Assembly (NCBI GenBank): GCA_913060975.1 | Contig: CAJXVC010000004.1 | Coordinates: forward strand, 248,001-312,000 | Direction: 5' to 3' | Source: an uncultured Gammaproteobacteria bacterium | Lineage (GTDB): Bacteria > Pseudomonadota > Gammaproteobacteria > Pseudomonadales > Pseudohongiellaceae | Length of the DNA: 64,000 nucleotides | Shown here: positions 9,821 through 18,594 of the stretch, piece by piece | Layout: each line of letters opens with the position of its first letter | Position numbering within the stretch: the stretch's first letter is position 1 | The notes under the pieces: model-generated | Told to the model about the DNA's origin: nothing | Databases searched by the model: none | Seen by the model: the letters and a program-made list of their open reading frames with translations, nothing else | Program-made: the position numbers and the translations under genes

Positions 9821-11233
9821 ATGAGCAGGGCTAGTGCAGAACCGCAAAAATATTCCGCGTATTGTCAGGAACATATTGCTGAGTTTCGAGATCAATTACG
9901 AGATGAGGCAGACCGAGCACTTACTAGCTGGCCGGCAAGAACCGCATTGGTTCTCTTTATTCTATCCTCATTAATAACTTTTCTAGATCAGAGCTCCAAA
10001 TCGAATCCTTTAGCGGTATATACGATATTTACTTATGCTATTCCGATATCGATAGTACTTCTCTATCCATTTGCCACTCTAATCTCTGCGTCACTAACGA
10101 AATTCAGCTATTACATCATTGATGCATTGTGTATCACTGCTATGCTGGGATTTTGTATGGCCGTGCACTTAATATTGAATGGTCCTGCGGACTCTCCATC
10201 TCATTCGCAAAACTTATTGCTACTGCAAGGTCAAATCGCATTTGTGCTCGCTCTAGGAACAGCATTCTCATTTCATACGAAATTCTGGATAACAATAATT
10301 CGTAATGCTTTGTTTTGTGGCGCTGTAGTTCTTTCAATATATCTTATTAGCGATGAATACTTTCTCATGAATAGGCTGCCGATATTTGAGGGTGCATTCA
10401 TGGGAGCCATGATCAGCTGGGTTTTTTATGATGGGACGCGCACACGCTTCTACCTAAAATCCACAGATGCCGATGTTCGGCAGCATCTCTATAACCAGCT
10501 CTCGAAACTCGTGTACCCTCACCAGCTGGAGCGCATCAAGCTTGGGGATGAGCTTGAGAACACTATGCCCTTGAAAGAGGGTAAGGCTATTATTAATGTA
10601 TTCGATGTGCAACGTTCCAGTGAAATTCGCCATGAAAAAACGGCGGAATTCTTCATGGGGCTGTTTCAATCGTTCTTGCAAATTTGTATGAAAGGCTATG
10701 AGCACAACCCATTGCGGTCGCAAGCCTTCCGCTTAAAAGAGACAGGTGACGGCTTCATCAGCTCAGTGGGTTACCCCTTTTTGCCAATTGATAGTCGCTC
10801 TTTGGCAGACAGCGCTGTGTCTACGGCGTTGTTGATGTTTGCCGCGTTTAATCGTGAGGTGGAGAAATTCAACTATTCCCGACCGATCAAGGCGGCGATG
10901 GGCCTGGCCTATAACTCGGTGCAGGGTACGTTCCAGAGTGGTGGTATCCGTTCCTATGATCTGTTCGGAGATGCGCTCATCCAGGCTTCGAAGTATGAAG
11001 AATTACGCAAACAGCCAGTGCTATGGGATCTGTTCACAAAGCGAGCGGAAGTACTTGGGCTTGAAGATTTTAATATTCTGATTGTCCAGGAAGTGGTCTA
11101 CAACTCGCTGAGCCCGGCTTATCGCGACTTGTTTGAGGAAATTGATCTGTCAGATGAGCTGCTTGTTTCCAATAACTTTCAGATGATGTATGACAACGAA
11201 GCCAAATACATCTACTACCATATCCTCGAGTGA
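9821..11233 (+). CDS. Membrane-anchored class III adenylate/guanylate cyclase-like protein
   Basis: A 470-residue protein with about five or six membrane helices (residues 40-205) and a C-terminal class III nucleotidyl cyclase-like domain (about 250-430). The first metal Asp is at 262 (INVFDVQRSSE), the second in TGDG (Asp310), and a base-selecting Asp at 380 in SYDLFGDA. The residues expected to be the transition-state Asn and Arg of the NxxxR motif are Gln388 and Lys391 (LIQASKYEE), so activity may be altered or lost. The N-terminal half lies in AT-rich DNA like the neighbouring islet; the C-terminal half is closer to the chromosome. It is transcribed divergently from the methyltransferase gene. 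Product (cAMP, cGMP or none) is unknown. Confidence 0.75.
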   Translation: MSRASAEPQKYSAYCQEHIAEFRDQLRDEADRALTSWPARTALVLFILSSLITFLDQSSKSNPLAVYTIFTYAIPISIVLLYPFATLISASLTKFSYYIIDALCITAMLGFCMAVHLILNGPADSPSHSQNLLLLQGQIAFVLALGTAFSFHTKFWITIIRNALFCGAVVLSIYLISDEYFLMNRLPIFEGAFMGAMISWVFYDGTRTRFYLKSTDADVRQHLYNQLSKLVYPHQLERIKLGDELENTMPLKEGKAIINVFDVQRSSEIRHEKTAEFFMGLFQSFLQICMKGYEHNPLRSQAFRLKETGDGFISSVGYPFLPIDSRSLADSAVSTALLMFAAFNREVEKFNYSRPIKAAMGLAYNSVQGTFQSGGIRSYDLFGDALIQASKYEELRKQPVLWDLFTKRAEVLGLEDFNILIVQEVVYNSLSPAYRDLFEEIDLSDELLVSNNFQMMYDNEAKYIYYHILE

Positions 11234-11252
11234 TCTTCCCGGCTTGAGGTGA

Positions 11253-11438
11253 TCAATCCGAGTCGCGTTGCAGCGTGATGTCGATGGCGCCTGTCGTGCC
11301 AACCTCTACATTGATTTCAATAGGCCGGCAGCAAACCTGACAATCCTCGATATACTCCTGTGAACCCGCCGATTCATCGATTAGCAGTTCGATGGGTTCG
11401 CCGCAGTACGGGCAGTAACTTTTTTCCATATCTAACAT
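11253..11438 (-). CDS. CPXCG motif-containing cysteine-rich protein
   Basis: A 61-residue protein with CPYC near residue 9 and CQVC near residue 34, a small zinc-ribbon-like family (CPXCG) common in gammaproteobacteria and without known function. It starts six bases after the stop of the upstream dehydrogenase gene, so the two are probably co-transcribed. The start could be ATG 11438 or the ATG three codons later. Confidence 0.85.
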   Translation of the reverse strand: MLDMEKSYCPYCGEPIELLIDESAGSQEYIEDCQVCCRPIEINVEVGTTGAIDITLQRDSD

Positions 11439-11443
11439 AGGAT

Positions 11444-12385
11444 TTACTCAACCGGGGTCAGCAATGGCTTGGCAGTGAAATACGCGGCCAGGTTATCGAT
11501 GACCAGACGGCCCATCGCGCGCCGGGTTTCTGCCGTGGCGCTGCCTATGTGTGGGAAGAGAACCGCCTTGCTGCTTTTTATCAATCCGGCTGGCACATCT
11601 GGCTCTGCCCGATAGACATCCAATCCGGCACCAGCAATGGTATTGTTTTCCAAAGCTTCCACCAACGCATCTTCGTCCACCGAGGTGCCGCGTCCGACAT
11701 TGATAAAAATGCCTTCTGCCCCTAATTCAGCGAGTAGGTCGGCATTGATTACTTTTTCGGTGGCTGCGCCGCCCGGTAGCATGCATAACAGGATATCCGA
11801 GTGACGTGCAAGGGCCGAAGCGTTCTCGCAATAGGTGTAAGGCAGATTTTTCTTGTTGCGATTGTGATAGGCAATCTGCAATTTAAATGGCAGGGCGCGA
11901 GCAGCGATTGCTTCGCCAATGCGACCCATACCCAATATGCCCAGTGTTTTGCCTGCCAGCCCTTTGCCGAAAGGGAACGGCCCGTTTTGCCATTGTCCGG
12001 CGCGCACGAAGTTGTCGGCGGCGACCAGATTGCGGGTTGTTGCCAGTACGAGCCCAATGGCGATGTCCGCCACTGCATCATCGAGCACATCGGGAGTATT
12101 GGTCACCTGAACGCCCGCGGCTGCCGTTTTCTGGAAGTCGATCCCGTCTACACCTACGCCGAAAGCGCTAATGATCTGCAAGGACTCCAACTCGTAGACG
12201 AGTGGATCACAATCCCATGATGCAGTTGCTACTGCGCGGCATTGGCCGTTCAGGCTATTGATTAGCTGCGCTCGTTCAGCCACTGGGCATTCCCATAATT
12301 TGTGGGTGCGGTACTGCACTTCGAGCAAAGAAATTGTTTCCGGGTGAAAATTATTGACCAGCAGCAGGTCTTCTTTATCAGGCAT
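11444..12385 (-). CDS. D-isomer-specific 2-hydroxyacid dehydrogenase
   Basis: A 313-residue NAD(P)-dependent dehydrogenase of the D-2-hydroxyacid family (glyoxylate/hydroxypyruvate reductase type). The Rossmann motif is GILGMGRIGEAIA (about residue 150). The catalytic Arg is in NVGRGTSVDE, Glu in GLDVYRAEPDVP, and His in LFPHIGSATAETR, all in normal spacing. The exact substrate cannot be assigned; glyoxylate or hydroxypyruvate is most likely by resemblance. It leads a small operon with the CPXCG protein. Confidence 0.9.
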   Translation of the reverse strand: MPDKEDLLLVNNFHPETISLLEVQYRTHKLWECPVAERAQLINSLNGQCRAVATASWDCDPLVYELESLQIISAFGVGVDGIDFQKTAAAGVQVTNTPDVLDDAVADIAIGLVLATTRNLVAADNFVRAGQWQNGPFPFGKGLAGKTLGILGMGRIGEAIAARALPFKLQIAYHNRNKKNLPYTYCENASALARHSDILLCMLPGGAATEKVINADLLAELGAEGIFINVGRGTSVDEDALVEALENNTIAGAGLDVYRAEPDVPAGLIKSSKAVLFPHIGSATAETRRAMGRLVIDNLAAYFTAKPLLTPVE

Positions 12386-12728
12386 GGCTTGTTATCGTGT
12401 CCTGGTTGATTCCGCGGCGGCCAGGGTGAGCTCGCCTGTTAGCTGGCATTGCATCATTCCTGACCTGATTCGGCAAGCCGATCCTGTGCTTCTGTTTCGA
12501 TAGACAAGTAACGGAGTGGTCAAGGGGTGTTAGTGCCTAAGTAATTGCAAATCGTAAATTCACGGTATGACAGCCGGCCTAGTGGAACAGGCCTGAGGCT
12601 TGAGTAGATTGCCGTTTGTCGAGAGAGTTTGCCGCCTGAGTGTATTATCATGGCAACAATACAGAGAGGTTGCGCGACGAGCATCCTCATCGCGGTCTCA
12701 GTCAGATTAACGAATGGCCGAAATTTGA
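12386..12728. other. Divergent intergenic region upstream of selA
   Basis: 343 bp with no supportable coding sequence. I specifically looked for a selenocysteine tRNA (about 95 nt, with a GGTTCGA-like T arm) and found none on either strand. It presumably holds the promoters of selA and of the dehydrogenase operon. Confidence 0.6.
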
Positions 12729-14153
12729 ATGGACACTAAGAACAATCCCTACCGATCACTTCCCTCAGTAGCGAAGTTGCTGGAAGCCGATGCATTGCAG
12801 CCAGCTATCGCGGCGGCAGGCTTTACTGTGGTGAAGGAAGTGATCCAGGCTGAGATTGATGCCTGGCGCAAGCGAATCGCCGCCCAGGATGAAGAGGTGG
12901 CTGCTGAGCTGGCCTCACCGGAGCTGTCGGCAAAGCTTTGTCGCGCTATCCTCGCCACGGTGTCAGAGCGCCAGCAACAAGCCCTTAAACCCGTGTTTAA
13001 CCTCTCCGGCATTGTACTGCATACCAATCTCGGCAGGGCCAGATTGCCGGCTGAGGCGATCGCGCTCGTGAGTCAGGTGGCAGCTGAGTACAGCAATCTG
13101 GAATTTAATCTTGAGGATGGCAAACGTGGTGATCGCGATACTCATCTCGAGGCCCTTATTTGCCATCTTACTGGGGCAGAAGCAGCGACTATTGTGAACA
13201 ACAATGCTGCGGCGGTGATGTTGGTATTGAATACCCTGGCGGCGTCGAAAGAAGTCTTGATCTCACGCGGTGAACTGGTGGAGATCGGCGGCTCGTTTCG
13301 GATTCCTGATGTCATGCGTAGCGCCAATTGTTTGCTGCGGGAAGTGGGCACCACCAATCGCACACATTTGCACGATTATCAGCACAATCTGGGCGTGCAT
13401 AGTGGCTTGATCATGAAAGTCCACACCAGCAACTATCAGATTCAGGGCTTTACTAATGCGGTGTCTGCCTCTGCACTGGCGAATTTGGCCAGCGAGGCCA
13501 ATATTCCCTTTGTTGAAGACTTGGGGAGTGGTTGTTTACTGGACATGCAGCAGTATGGATTACCCGCCGAGCCAACCGTGAGTTCCAGGCTGGCACATGC
13601 AGACTTGGTGACATTCAGTGGTGACAAACTCTTGGGTGGTCCGCAGGCGGGTATCGTGGCCGGCAAGCGGGAGTTAATCGAAAAGATAAAAGCCAATCCT
13701 TTGAAGCGCGCGCTGCGCATCGACAAGTTGACCCTGGCCGCGTTGCAGTCTGTCTTGGAGCTATATTTGAAACCGCATACTTTGCGCAAGACTCTGCCAA
13801 TGCTGCGTGATCTCACTAAATCGCGTACGGCTATCAAACAGTGTTGTGAGGAGTTAATGCCAGCACTAGGCGAGAGTTTAAATGGTCATGCCGATGTGGC
13901 CATTGTCGATTGTGACAGTCAGGTCGGTAGTGGTTCGCTGCCGCAAGAAATCTTGGCAAGTCAAGGTATCGCGATCACTCCGCAACCCGGAGAAACAGGA
14001 TCAGGTAGTAAATTGCAGGCTATTGCCGACGCATTTCGGGCATTGCCCAAACCAGTGATTGGACGCATGCACGATGGCAAGTTGATTTTCGATTTGCGCT
14101 GCCTGGACTGTGTCGATGAGTTCAAGGCGCAACTTGCACAGTTAGCCCTATGA
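12729..14153 (+). CDS. selA: L-seryl-tRNA(Sec) selenium transferase SelA
   Basis: A 474-residue PLP enzyme that converts Ser-tRNA(Sec) to Sec-tRNA(Sec) with selenophosphate. Recognisable are the N-terminal tRNA-binding helical region (YRSLPSVAKLLE at the start), the central VFNLSGIVLHTNLGRARL, EVGTTNRTHLHDY, and the PLP lysine in TFSGDKLLGGPQAG (Lys300). The length is normal. The ATG at 12729 has only a weak ribosome site. The gene ends 12 bp from the convergent MFS gene. SelB lies about 12 kb to the left on the opposite strand; selA and selB are often adjacent, so here unrelated genes separate them. Confidence 0.97.
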   Translation: MDTKNNPYRSLPSVAKLLEADALQPAIAAAGFTVVKEVIQAEIDAWRKRIAAQDEEVAAELASPELSAKLCRAILATVSERQQQALKPVFNLSGIVLHTNLGRARLPAEAIALVSQVAAEYSNLEFNLEDGKRGDRDTHLEALICHLTGAEAATIVNNNAAAVMLVLNTLAASKEVLISRGELVEIGGSFRIPDVMRSANCLLREVGTTNRTHLHDYQHNLGVHSGLIMKVHTSNYQIQGFTNAVSASALANLASEANIPFVEDLGSGCLLDMQQYGLPAEPTVSSRLAHADLVTFSGDKLLGGPQAGIVAGKRELIEKIKANPLKRALRIDKLTLAALQSVLELYLKPHTLRKTLPMLRDLTKSRTAIKQCCEELMPALGESLNGHADVAIVDCDSQVGSGSLPQEILASQGIAITPQPGETGSGSKLQAIADAFRALPKPVIGRMHDGKLIFDLRCLDCVDEFKAQLAQLAL

Positions 14154-14165
14154 AACTCCCGGCCA

Positions 14166-15362
14166 TCAGGTGCGCTGACTTAGTACGCCAAACTTGAAGC
14201 TAAGCAAGGAAGCTGTCGAGGCGACCAACATCAATAGTAACAGCGGATAGACGGTGCCGTTAAAAATAAACGCCACCAGTTGTGCTGCCACTGCCGAAAA
14301 AGACATTTGCAAAAAGCCGGTCAAACCCGAGGCGCTGCCCGCAAACTGCGGAAATTCATTGATTGCCGCCGCTTGTGCATTCGGCAGCGTGATGCCATTA
14401 CCAAAAACCGCCAGTGTTACCGGAGCGAACAATCCGATTGGTTCCTGAAAACCGGTTAATTGTACTATCAAAGCCAAACAAATCCCGCCAAGCGCAATCT
14501 TTGAACCCAGATAAATCATGCGATCCATGGCAAATGACTTGCCGAATCGTCGGGCAACATAATTGCCGGCCATAAACCCGGCTGGAATCATGATGAAATA
14601 ATAGCCGTATTCCGTCGCCGGTCGATCCAGTACAGAGACCATAATTTCTGGCGCGGCTGAAATGAAAGCAAAAAATACGACGGAGACGAACGCTACACAA
14701 AAGGCGTAGCCGCGAAAGGCAGGTGCCCGGAGTAACCGCGCAAATGTCGCAAACATGGCTCTGAATCCAACAAACGGTGCAGGCTCTTTCAGGGTTTCCG
14801 GCAGGTTGCGGAAAAGCAATATAAAAATCAGTGTGCTAAAAACTGCAATCGCAAGAAACACTGAATGCCAGCCAAAGCGCGCCATTAGTTCCCCGCCAAG
14901 TGCGGGTGACAACATGGGAATGACCACCATCACCATGACCAGAGTGGCGATTACCCCAGCGGCTTCTTCTGCCGCATAGACGTCACGCACGATCGCGCGG
15001 GCAACTACCAATCCAACTGCTCCGCCGAAGGCCTGCACAAAGCGCCAGAGTATGAGCGATTCAATGGTGTTGGCGAACAGGCAAAAAATTGAACCGACAA
15101 GGGTAGTCAGCAAGCCAATCAGCATGATGGGTTTGCGGCCATATTTGTCGGACATGGGGCCGTAGGTGAGTGTACCCAGAGCAATGGCCAGCATGGAAAG
15201 CGACAGCGTCATTTGCGCCACGTCGTTACTGACCTGAAAGCTGTCTTTGATAATTGGCAGGGCAGGTAGCAGTATTTGCATTGCAGCGGGCCCCATCGCC
15301 GAGGTCGCGGCCAGCAATACAATCAGCTGCTTCGATAAAGCGGTTGATGTCGGCAATGTCAT
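14166..15362 (-). CDS. MFS multidrug efflux transporter, Bcr/CflA type
   Basis: A 398-residue major facilitator with twelve predicted helices. It carries the motif-A loop in SDKYGRKPIMLIGL (about residue 70) and motif C-like GPALGGELM after helix 4, typical of the 12-TM drug:proton antiporters of the Bcr/CflA family. Substrate is unknown. No regulator gene is next to it. Confidence 0.88.
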   Translation of the reverse strand: MTLPTSTALSKQLIVLLAATSAMGPAAMQILLPALPIIKDSFQVSNDVAQMTLSLSMLAIALGTLTYGPMSDKYGRKPIMLIGLLTTLVGSIFCLFANTIESLILWRFVQAFGGAVGLVVARAIVRDVYAAEEAAGVIATLVMVMVVIPMLSPALGGELMARFGWHSVFLAIAVFSTLIFILLFRNLPETLKEPAPFVGFRAMFATFARLLRAPAFRGYAFCVAFVSVVFFAFISAAPEIMVSVLDRPATEYGYYFIMIPAGFMAGNYVARRFGKSFAMDRMIYLGSKIALGGICLALIVQLTGFQEPIGLFAPVTLAVFGNGITLPNAQAAAINEFPQFAGSASGLTGFLQMSFSAVAAQLVAFIFNGTVYPLLLLMLVASTASLLSFKFGVLSQRT

Positions 15363-15421
15363 TCTCTAGGAGGTCGTGATTGTGACGACTGTACTGACTT
15401 TCCTGGCCGGTGAGCCGTGGA

Positions 15422-17488
15422 TCAAGGTTTCAGGAAGGCGTCGCGGCTGGTTCGGCTAGTCGCGTTCTGTCCATTTAGAATGACGCTGGAGCCAAGCAAC
15501 ATGGAGCGTTTTGCTTTGCTGATTTCTATACCGATACCAAAAGTCTTGGCGTGGAATTGCCTGGCGAGGGTCTGTGCTACGTCGTCGCCAATTGACTCTG
15601 ATTGATTATCAGACTGATCGTCTTGTTGCGCGTGATTATAACACGATAGCGTATTGCCAGCACGGTCGGACAAACACACAGAACCGCCACTACCATCAAT
15701 TGTGAGACTGAAACCCTTAGGGTGGACGAGAGTGCGTGGAGAGCGTCGCAAGTAAGACGCCGTTTGTGTGGCGATGGGGCTGTTGTCAGTAATGATCTGT
15801 ACTGGGATCGCCAGACCCAGTCGGCGGATGATGCTGGGATCTTTGGTCATCGCCTGCTGGAACCAGGTCATTGCTGTTTCAGTGTCGCCTAATTGCCAGG
15901 CCGCATGCCCCATGCGGGCTGCCAACCTGCCAACCAGGAGTGATTCGGCCTGGGGCAGGGCGGCAATGGCGCGCTCGCCATTGTCCAGTACGCGTTGATG
16001 CCTGCCTTCCAAGGCGTCGATTTCTGCGCGATAGGAAAAGTAGTAGCCTTCATTGAGTTGGAAAGCCCCGTTGCCATTCGCTTTGTCCAGCAAATTCCGC
16101 ATCACGCCTGTGCCCATAATGCGAATAATCTCGGGCTCTATCCACTCCGGAATATGCACATCCAGCGGGGCATAAGGGCGCAAGCGGCTTTGCAATACAT
16201 CGAATTCGGCGAACAGGGATGCGGCCCGGCGTTCAGATTGCCACGCGGCCAAGCGATAGGACTGTAAACGCAAGCGTTCGGGCAGGCTCGCCAAGCGTCC
16301 TTGCGTGGCTAAATCCTCCAGGCCTGATTGATAGGCAGTGGTATTGGCAATCATGTTCAGCAGGGCTGCATAGGCGTCTTTTTGGGCATCGTCAGCACTG
16401 TAGCTGCCATTTCGGTCTGGCTGATTGAGGGCAGTGGAGGTTAATTCCACCGCGTCTTCTGCATAACCGGCTAAAAGCAGAAAACTGGCGCTGACCAGAA
16501 AGTGCTCTGCACGATTCATGACAGTAACAACGGGTTCCTGCTGTTGTCGCCAGACTAACATGCGGTCCATGGCGTCCATTGCCTCTGTGAACCGGCTTTG
16601 GTTCATGGTCAGGTAGAGCTTGTAGACCCATGGGTCGGCGACGCTGTCCGGATTCAGGTAGCGAGTGGCCCGGTCCAGATAGTCTTCTGCACGATCAATT
16701 TGCAGCAGGCTGAGCGCCACTTCAGCGGCGTTGCTCAGGTATACAGTGTCATAGCTACCACTTTGCCCGGCGTTCTCTTCGTCTTCGCTGATGGCACGCT
16801 CACAGGCACCCATGGATTCGACCGGCGTCAGGCTGGCCAGCTCGACTGCGCAGAGCGTATTCCACGCCCGGGCTCGGGCGCGGTCATCGGTACTGTTTTC
16901 AAGCACCTGATTGGCGCTGGCGCGGGCAGCCTCGTATTGCTTGAGTTTGATTAGCGGCCAACCACGAAACGATTCAGTGTCCTGACCATAAATCTCATTG
17001 ACCTTGTCGAGGTAGTCGAGCGACTCTAGCTGATTACCCATCAATTGATGGACATAGGATAACTGACTCAGAGTCAGATAATGCCACTGCACTCCACCGG
17101 CTGCAAAAGCCTCTTCCAGCGTCTCATAACCGGTAAGCTCTTCGGCCCGATTGAGATGAAACAAGGCACGAGGCAGATTACCCTCGACAGTAAACAGGAC
17201 TTCGGCAATGGCAAATTGCGCGGCAGGGTTGCCGGGCTCTTCGCGTAACCACTGTTCACTAAGTTCGCGGGCTTTGACGGTTTCATCGAGATTCAGCGCA
17301 TCACAAATTGCTAATGCGCGTTCACTTTGAATATCACTAAAACCGAAACACAGCGGCAGGCGCTGTTGCGGAATTTCAATATCGCCAAAACCGTCGTTGC
17401 CATCCTGGGCCAGTGCGGAAGGAGCATTGCATGTCAGCACCGCACCCAATAAAAAGGAAACAGCTGGGCATCGCCAGACGAATCTCAA
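15422..17488 (-). CDS. Secreted TPR-like protein of the MoxR/DUF58/transglutaminase cluster
   Basis: A 688-residue protein with a signal peptide (about residues 1-27, ending SALAQDG) and long helical regions whose pattern suggests TPR-type repeats: alanine-rich helix pairs such as AAQFAIAEVLFTVEGNLPRA near 90 and MGHAAWQLGDTETAMTWFQQ near 525. The start is a TTG whose last bases overlap the MoxR stop (TTGA), with AGGAG nine bases upstream, so the unusual start is well supported and the gene is coupled to moxR. A role outside the inner membrane beside the transglutaminase protein is inferred; no enzymatic motif is visible. Confidence 0.8.
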   Translation of the reverse strand: MRFVWRCPAVSFLLGAVLTCNAPSALAQDGNDGFGDIEIPQQRLPLCFGFSDIQSERALAICDALNLDETVKARELSEQWLREEPGNPAAQFAIAEVLFTVEGNLPRALFHLNRAEELTGYETLEEAFAAGGVQWHYLTLSQLSYVHQLMGNQLESLDYLDKVNEIYGQDTESFRGWPLIKLKQYEAARASANQVLENSTDDRARARAWNTLCAVELASLTPVESMGACERAISEDEENAGQSGSYDTVYLSNAAEVALSLLQIDRAEDYLDRATRYLNPDSVADPWVYKLYLTMNQSRFTEAMDAMDRMLVWRQQQEPVVTVMNRAEHFLVSASFLLLAGYAEDAVELTSTALNQPDRNGSYSADDAQKDAYAALLNMIANTTAYQSGLEDLATQGRLASLPERLRLQSYRLAAWQSERRAASLFAEFDVLQSRLRPYAPLDVHIPEWIEPEIIRIMGTGVMRNLLDKANGNGAFQLNEGYYFSYRAEIDALEGRHQRVLDNGERAIAALPQAESLLVGRLAARMGHAAWQLGDTETAMTWFQQAMTKDPSIIRRLGLAIPVQIITDNSPIATQTASYLRRSPRTLVHPKGFSLTIDGSGGSVCLSDRAGNTLSCYNHAQQDDQSDNQSESIGDDVAQTLARQFHAKTFGIGIEISKAKRSMLLGSSVILNGQNATSRTSRDAFLKP

Positions 17489-18552
17489 CTTAGCGTGCTC
17501 CTGGCCAACATTTCCATTGGCTCGCGCATATTTTCCTTGAGGACTTTATGAATATCTGTGACGCCTGGTGCCAGTTCAATTCGATGACCAAGAACGCGTG
17601 GTAGCAGTAATTCAATATCGTCAGCGCTGACATAGTCTCTGCCGCGCAGTGCTGCAGAAACTTGTAAGGCCGGTAGCATCAGCACCATGCTGCGGGTGGA
17701 ATTGCCTTGCAGGACATGGTCGTCAGTTCGCAAGTTGCGCGAAATATCCACTAGAGCTGTTTTGATTGCTGGGCTGATAGTGACTTCCTGATCAATGATC
17801 TGGCGTGCCGCCAATACCTGACTGCGCGTGACGGTTGCAAGTTCGCCTGCCAGATGGCGCCGCGAGTTGTAGGTATTGAGCACATCAAGTTCTGCTTCAC
17901 GGTCAATATGATCCATGCTGATCTTGAACAGGAAGCGATCCAATTGTGGTGTTGGTAATGGGTATGTGCCGACCAGATCCAGCGGATTCTGAGTGGCGAT
18001 AACGAAGAACAAGTCGTCCAGCGGGTAAGTGACATTGTCCACAGTCACCTGTTTCTCACCCATGGCTTCGAGCATTGCTGACTGGACTTTGGGAGAGGTT
18101 CTGTTGATTTCGTCTGCCAGCACTATATGCGCAAACAACGGGCCATGACGGAAGTAGAACGCATTGCTGCTGCTGTCAAATACCGGTACCCCGGTGACGT
18201 CAGAGGGCAATAAATCGGGCGTAAACTGAATGCGTCGAAAAGGCAGGATGTGGCTGTCGGCATTGCTGTCCTCATCGGCGACTATGGCTTCACCGAGAGC
18301 CTTGGCCAGTGTCGTTTTACCGGAGCCCGGGTAGTCTTCAAGCAATACATGACCGTCGGCGACCAGCGCAATGATGGCCAACTCGATGACCTCATTTCTG
18401 CCCAGTACTTGCTGTTGAACTGTGTTCATCAAGGTGTTTAGAACAGCGACTGATTCACCGAGCTTTTCTTTGGAATTTACATCAATTGCGGTGACCGCAT
18501 CCGTTGCATCATCTGCTGCGACTGCCTCGTCGATCAGGCTCTCCGTTGTCAT
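17485..18552 (-). CDS. MoxR family AAA+ ATPase
   Basis: A 355-residue MoxR ATPase. Walker A is EDYPGSGKTTLAKAL (about residue 77), Walker B VLADEINRTSPKVQSAM, followed by sensor 1 (FVIATQNPLD) and a C-terminal lid domain. MoxR proteins act as chaperone-like ATPases and are usually encoded with DUF58 and von Willebrand proteins. Here DUF58 and a transglutaminase-like membrane protein lie upstream on the same strand, the typical trio. GGAG precedes the ATG. The N-terminal 30 residues are Asp/Ala/Thr-rich and probably disordered. Confidence 0.93.
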   Translation of the reverse strand: MTTESLIDEAVAADDATDAVTAIDVNSKEKLGESVAVLNTLMNTVQQQVLGRNEVIELAIIALVADGHVLLEDYPGSGKTTLAKALGEAIVADEDSNADSHILPFRRIQFTPDLLPSDVTGVPVFDSSSNAFYFRHGPLFAHIVLADEINRTSPKVQSAMLEAMGEKQVTVDNVTYPLDDLFFVIATQNPLDLVGTYPLPTPQLDRFLFKISMDHIDREAELDVLNTYNSRRHLAGELATVTRSQVLAARQIIDQEVTISPAIKTALVDISRNLRTDDHVLQGNSTRSMVLMLPALQVSAALRGRDYVSADDIELLLPRVLGHRIELAPGVTDIHKVLKENMREPMEMLARSTLS

Positions 18553-18594
18553 AGGGTACTACTCCGTTACTAACTAAGAGGGGCGGCGTGACTG

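Noticed and set aside
12386..12728. Possible selC (tRNA-Sec) upstream of selA
   Set aside because: No acceptor/T-arm pattern or TCA anticodon stem was found on either strand.
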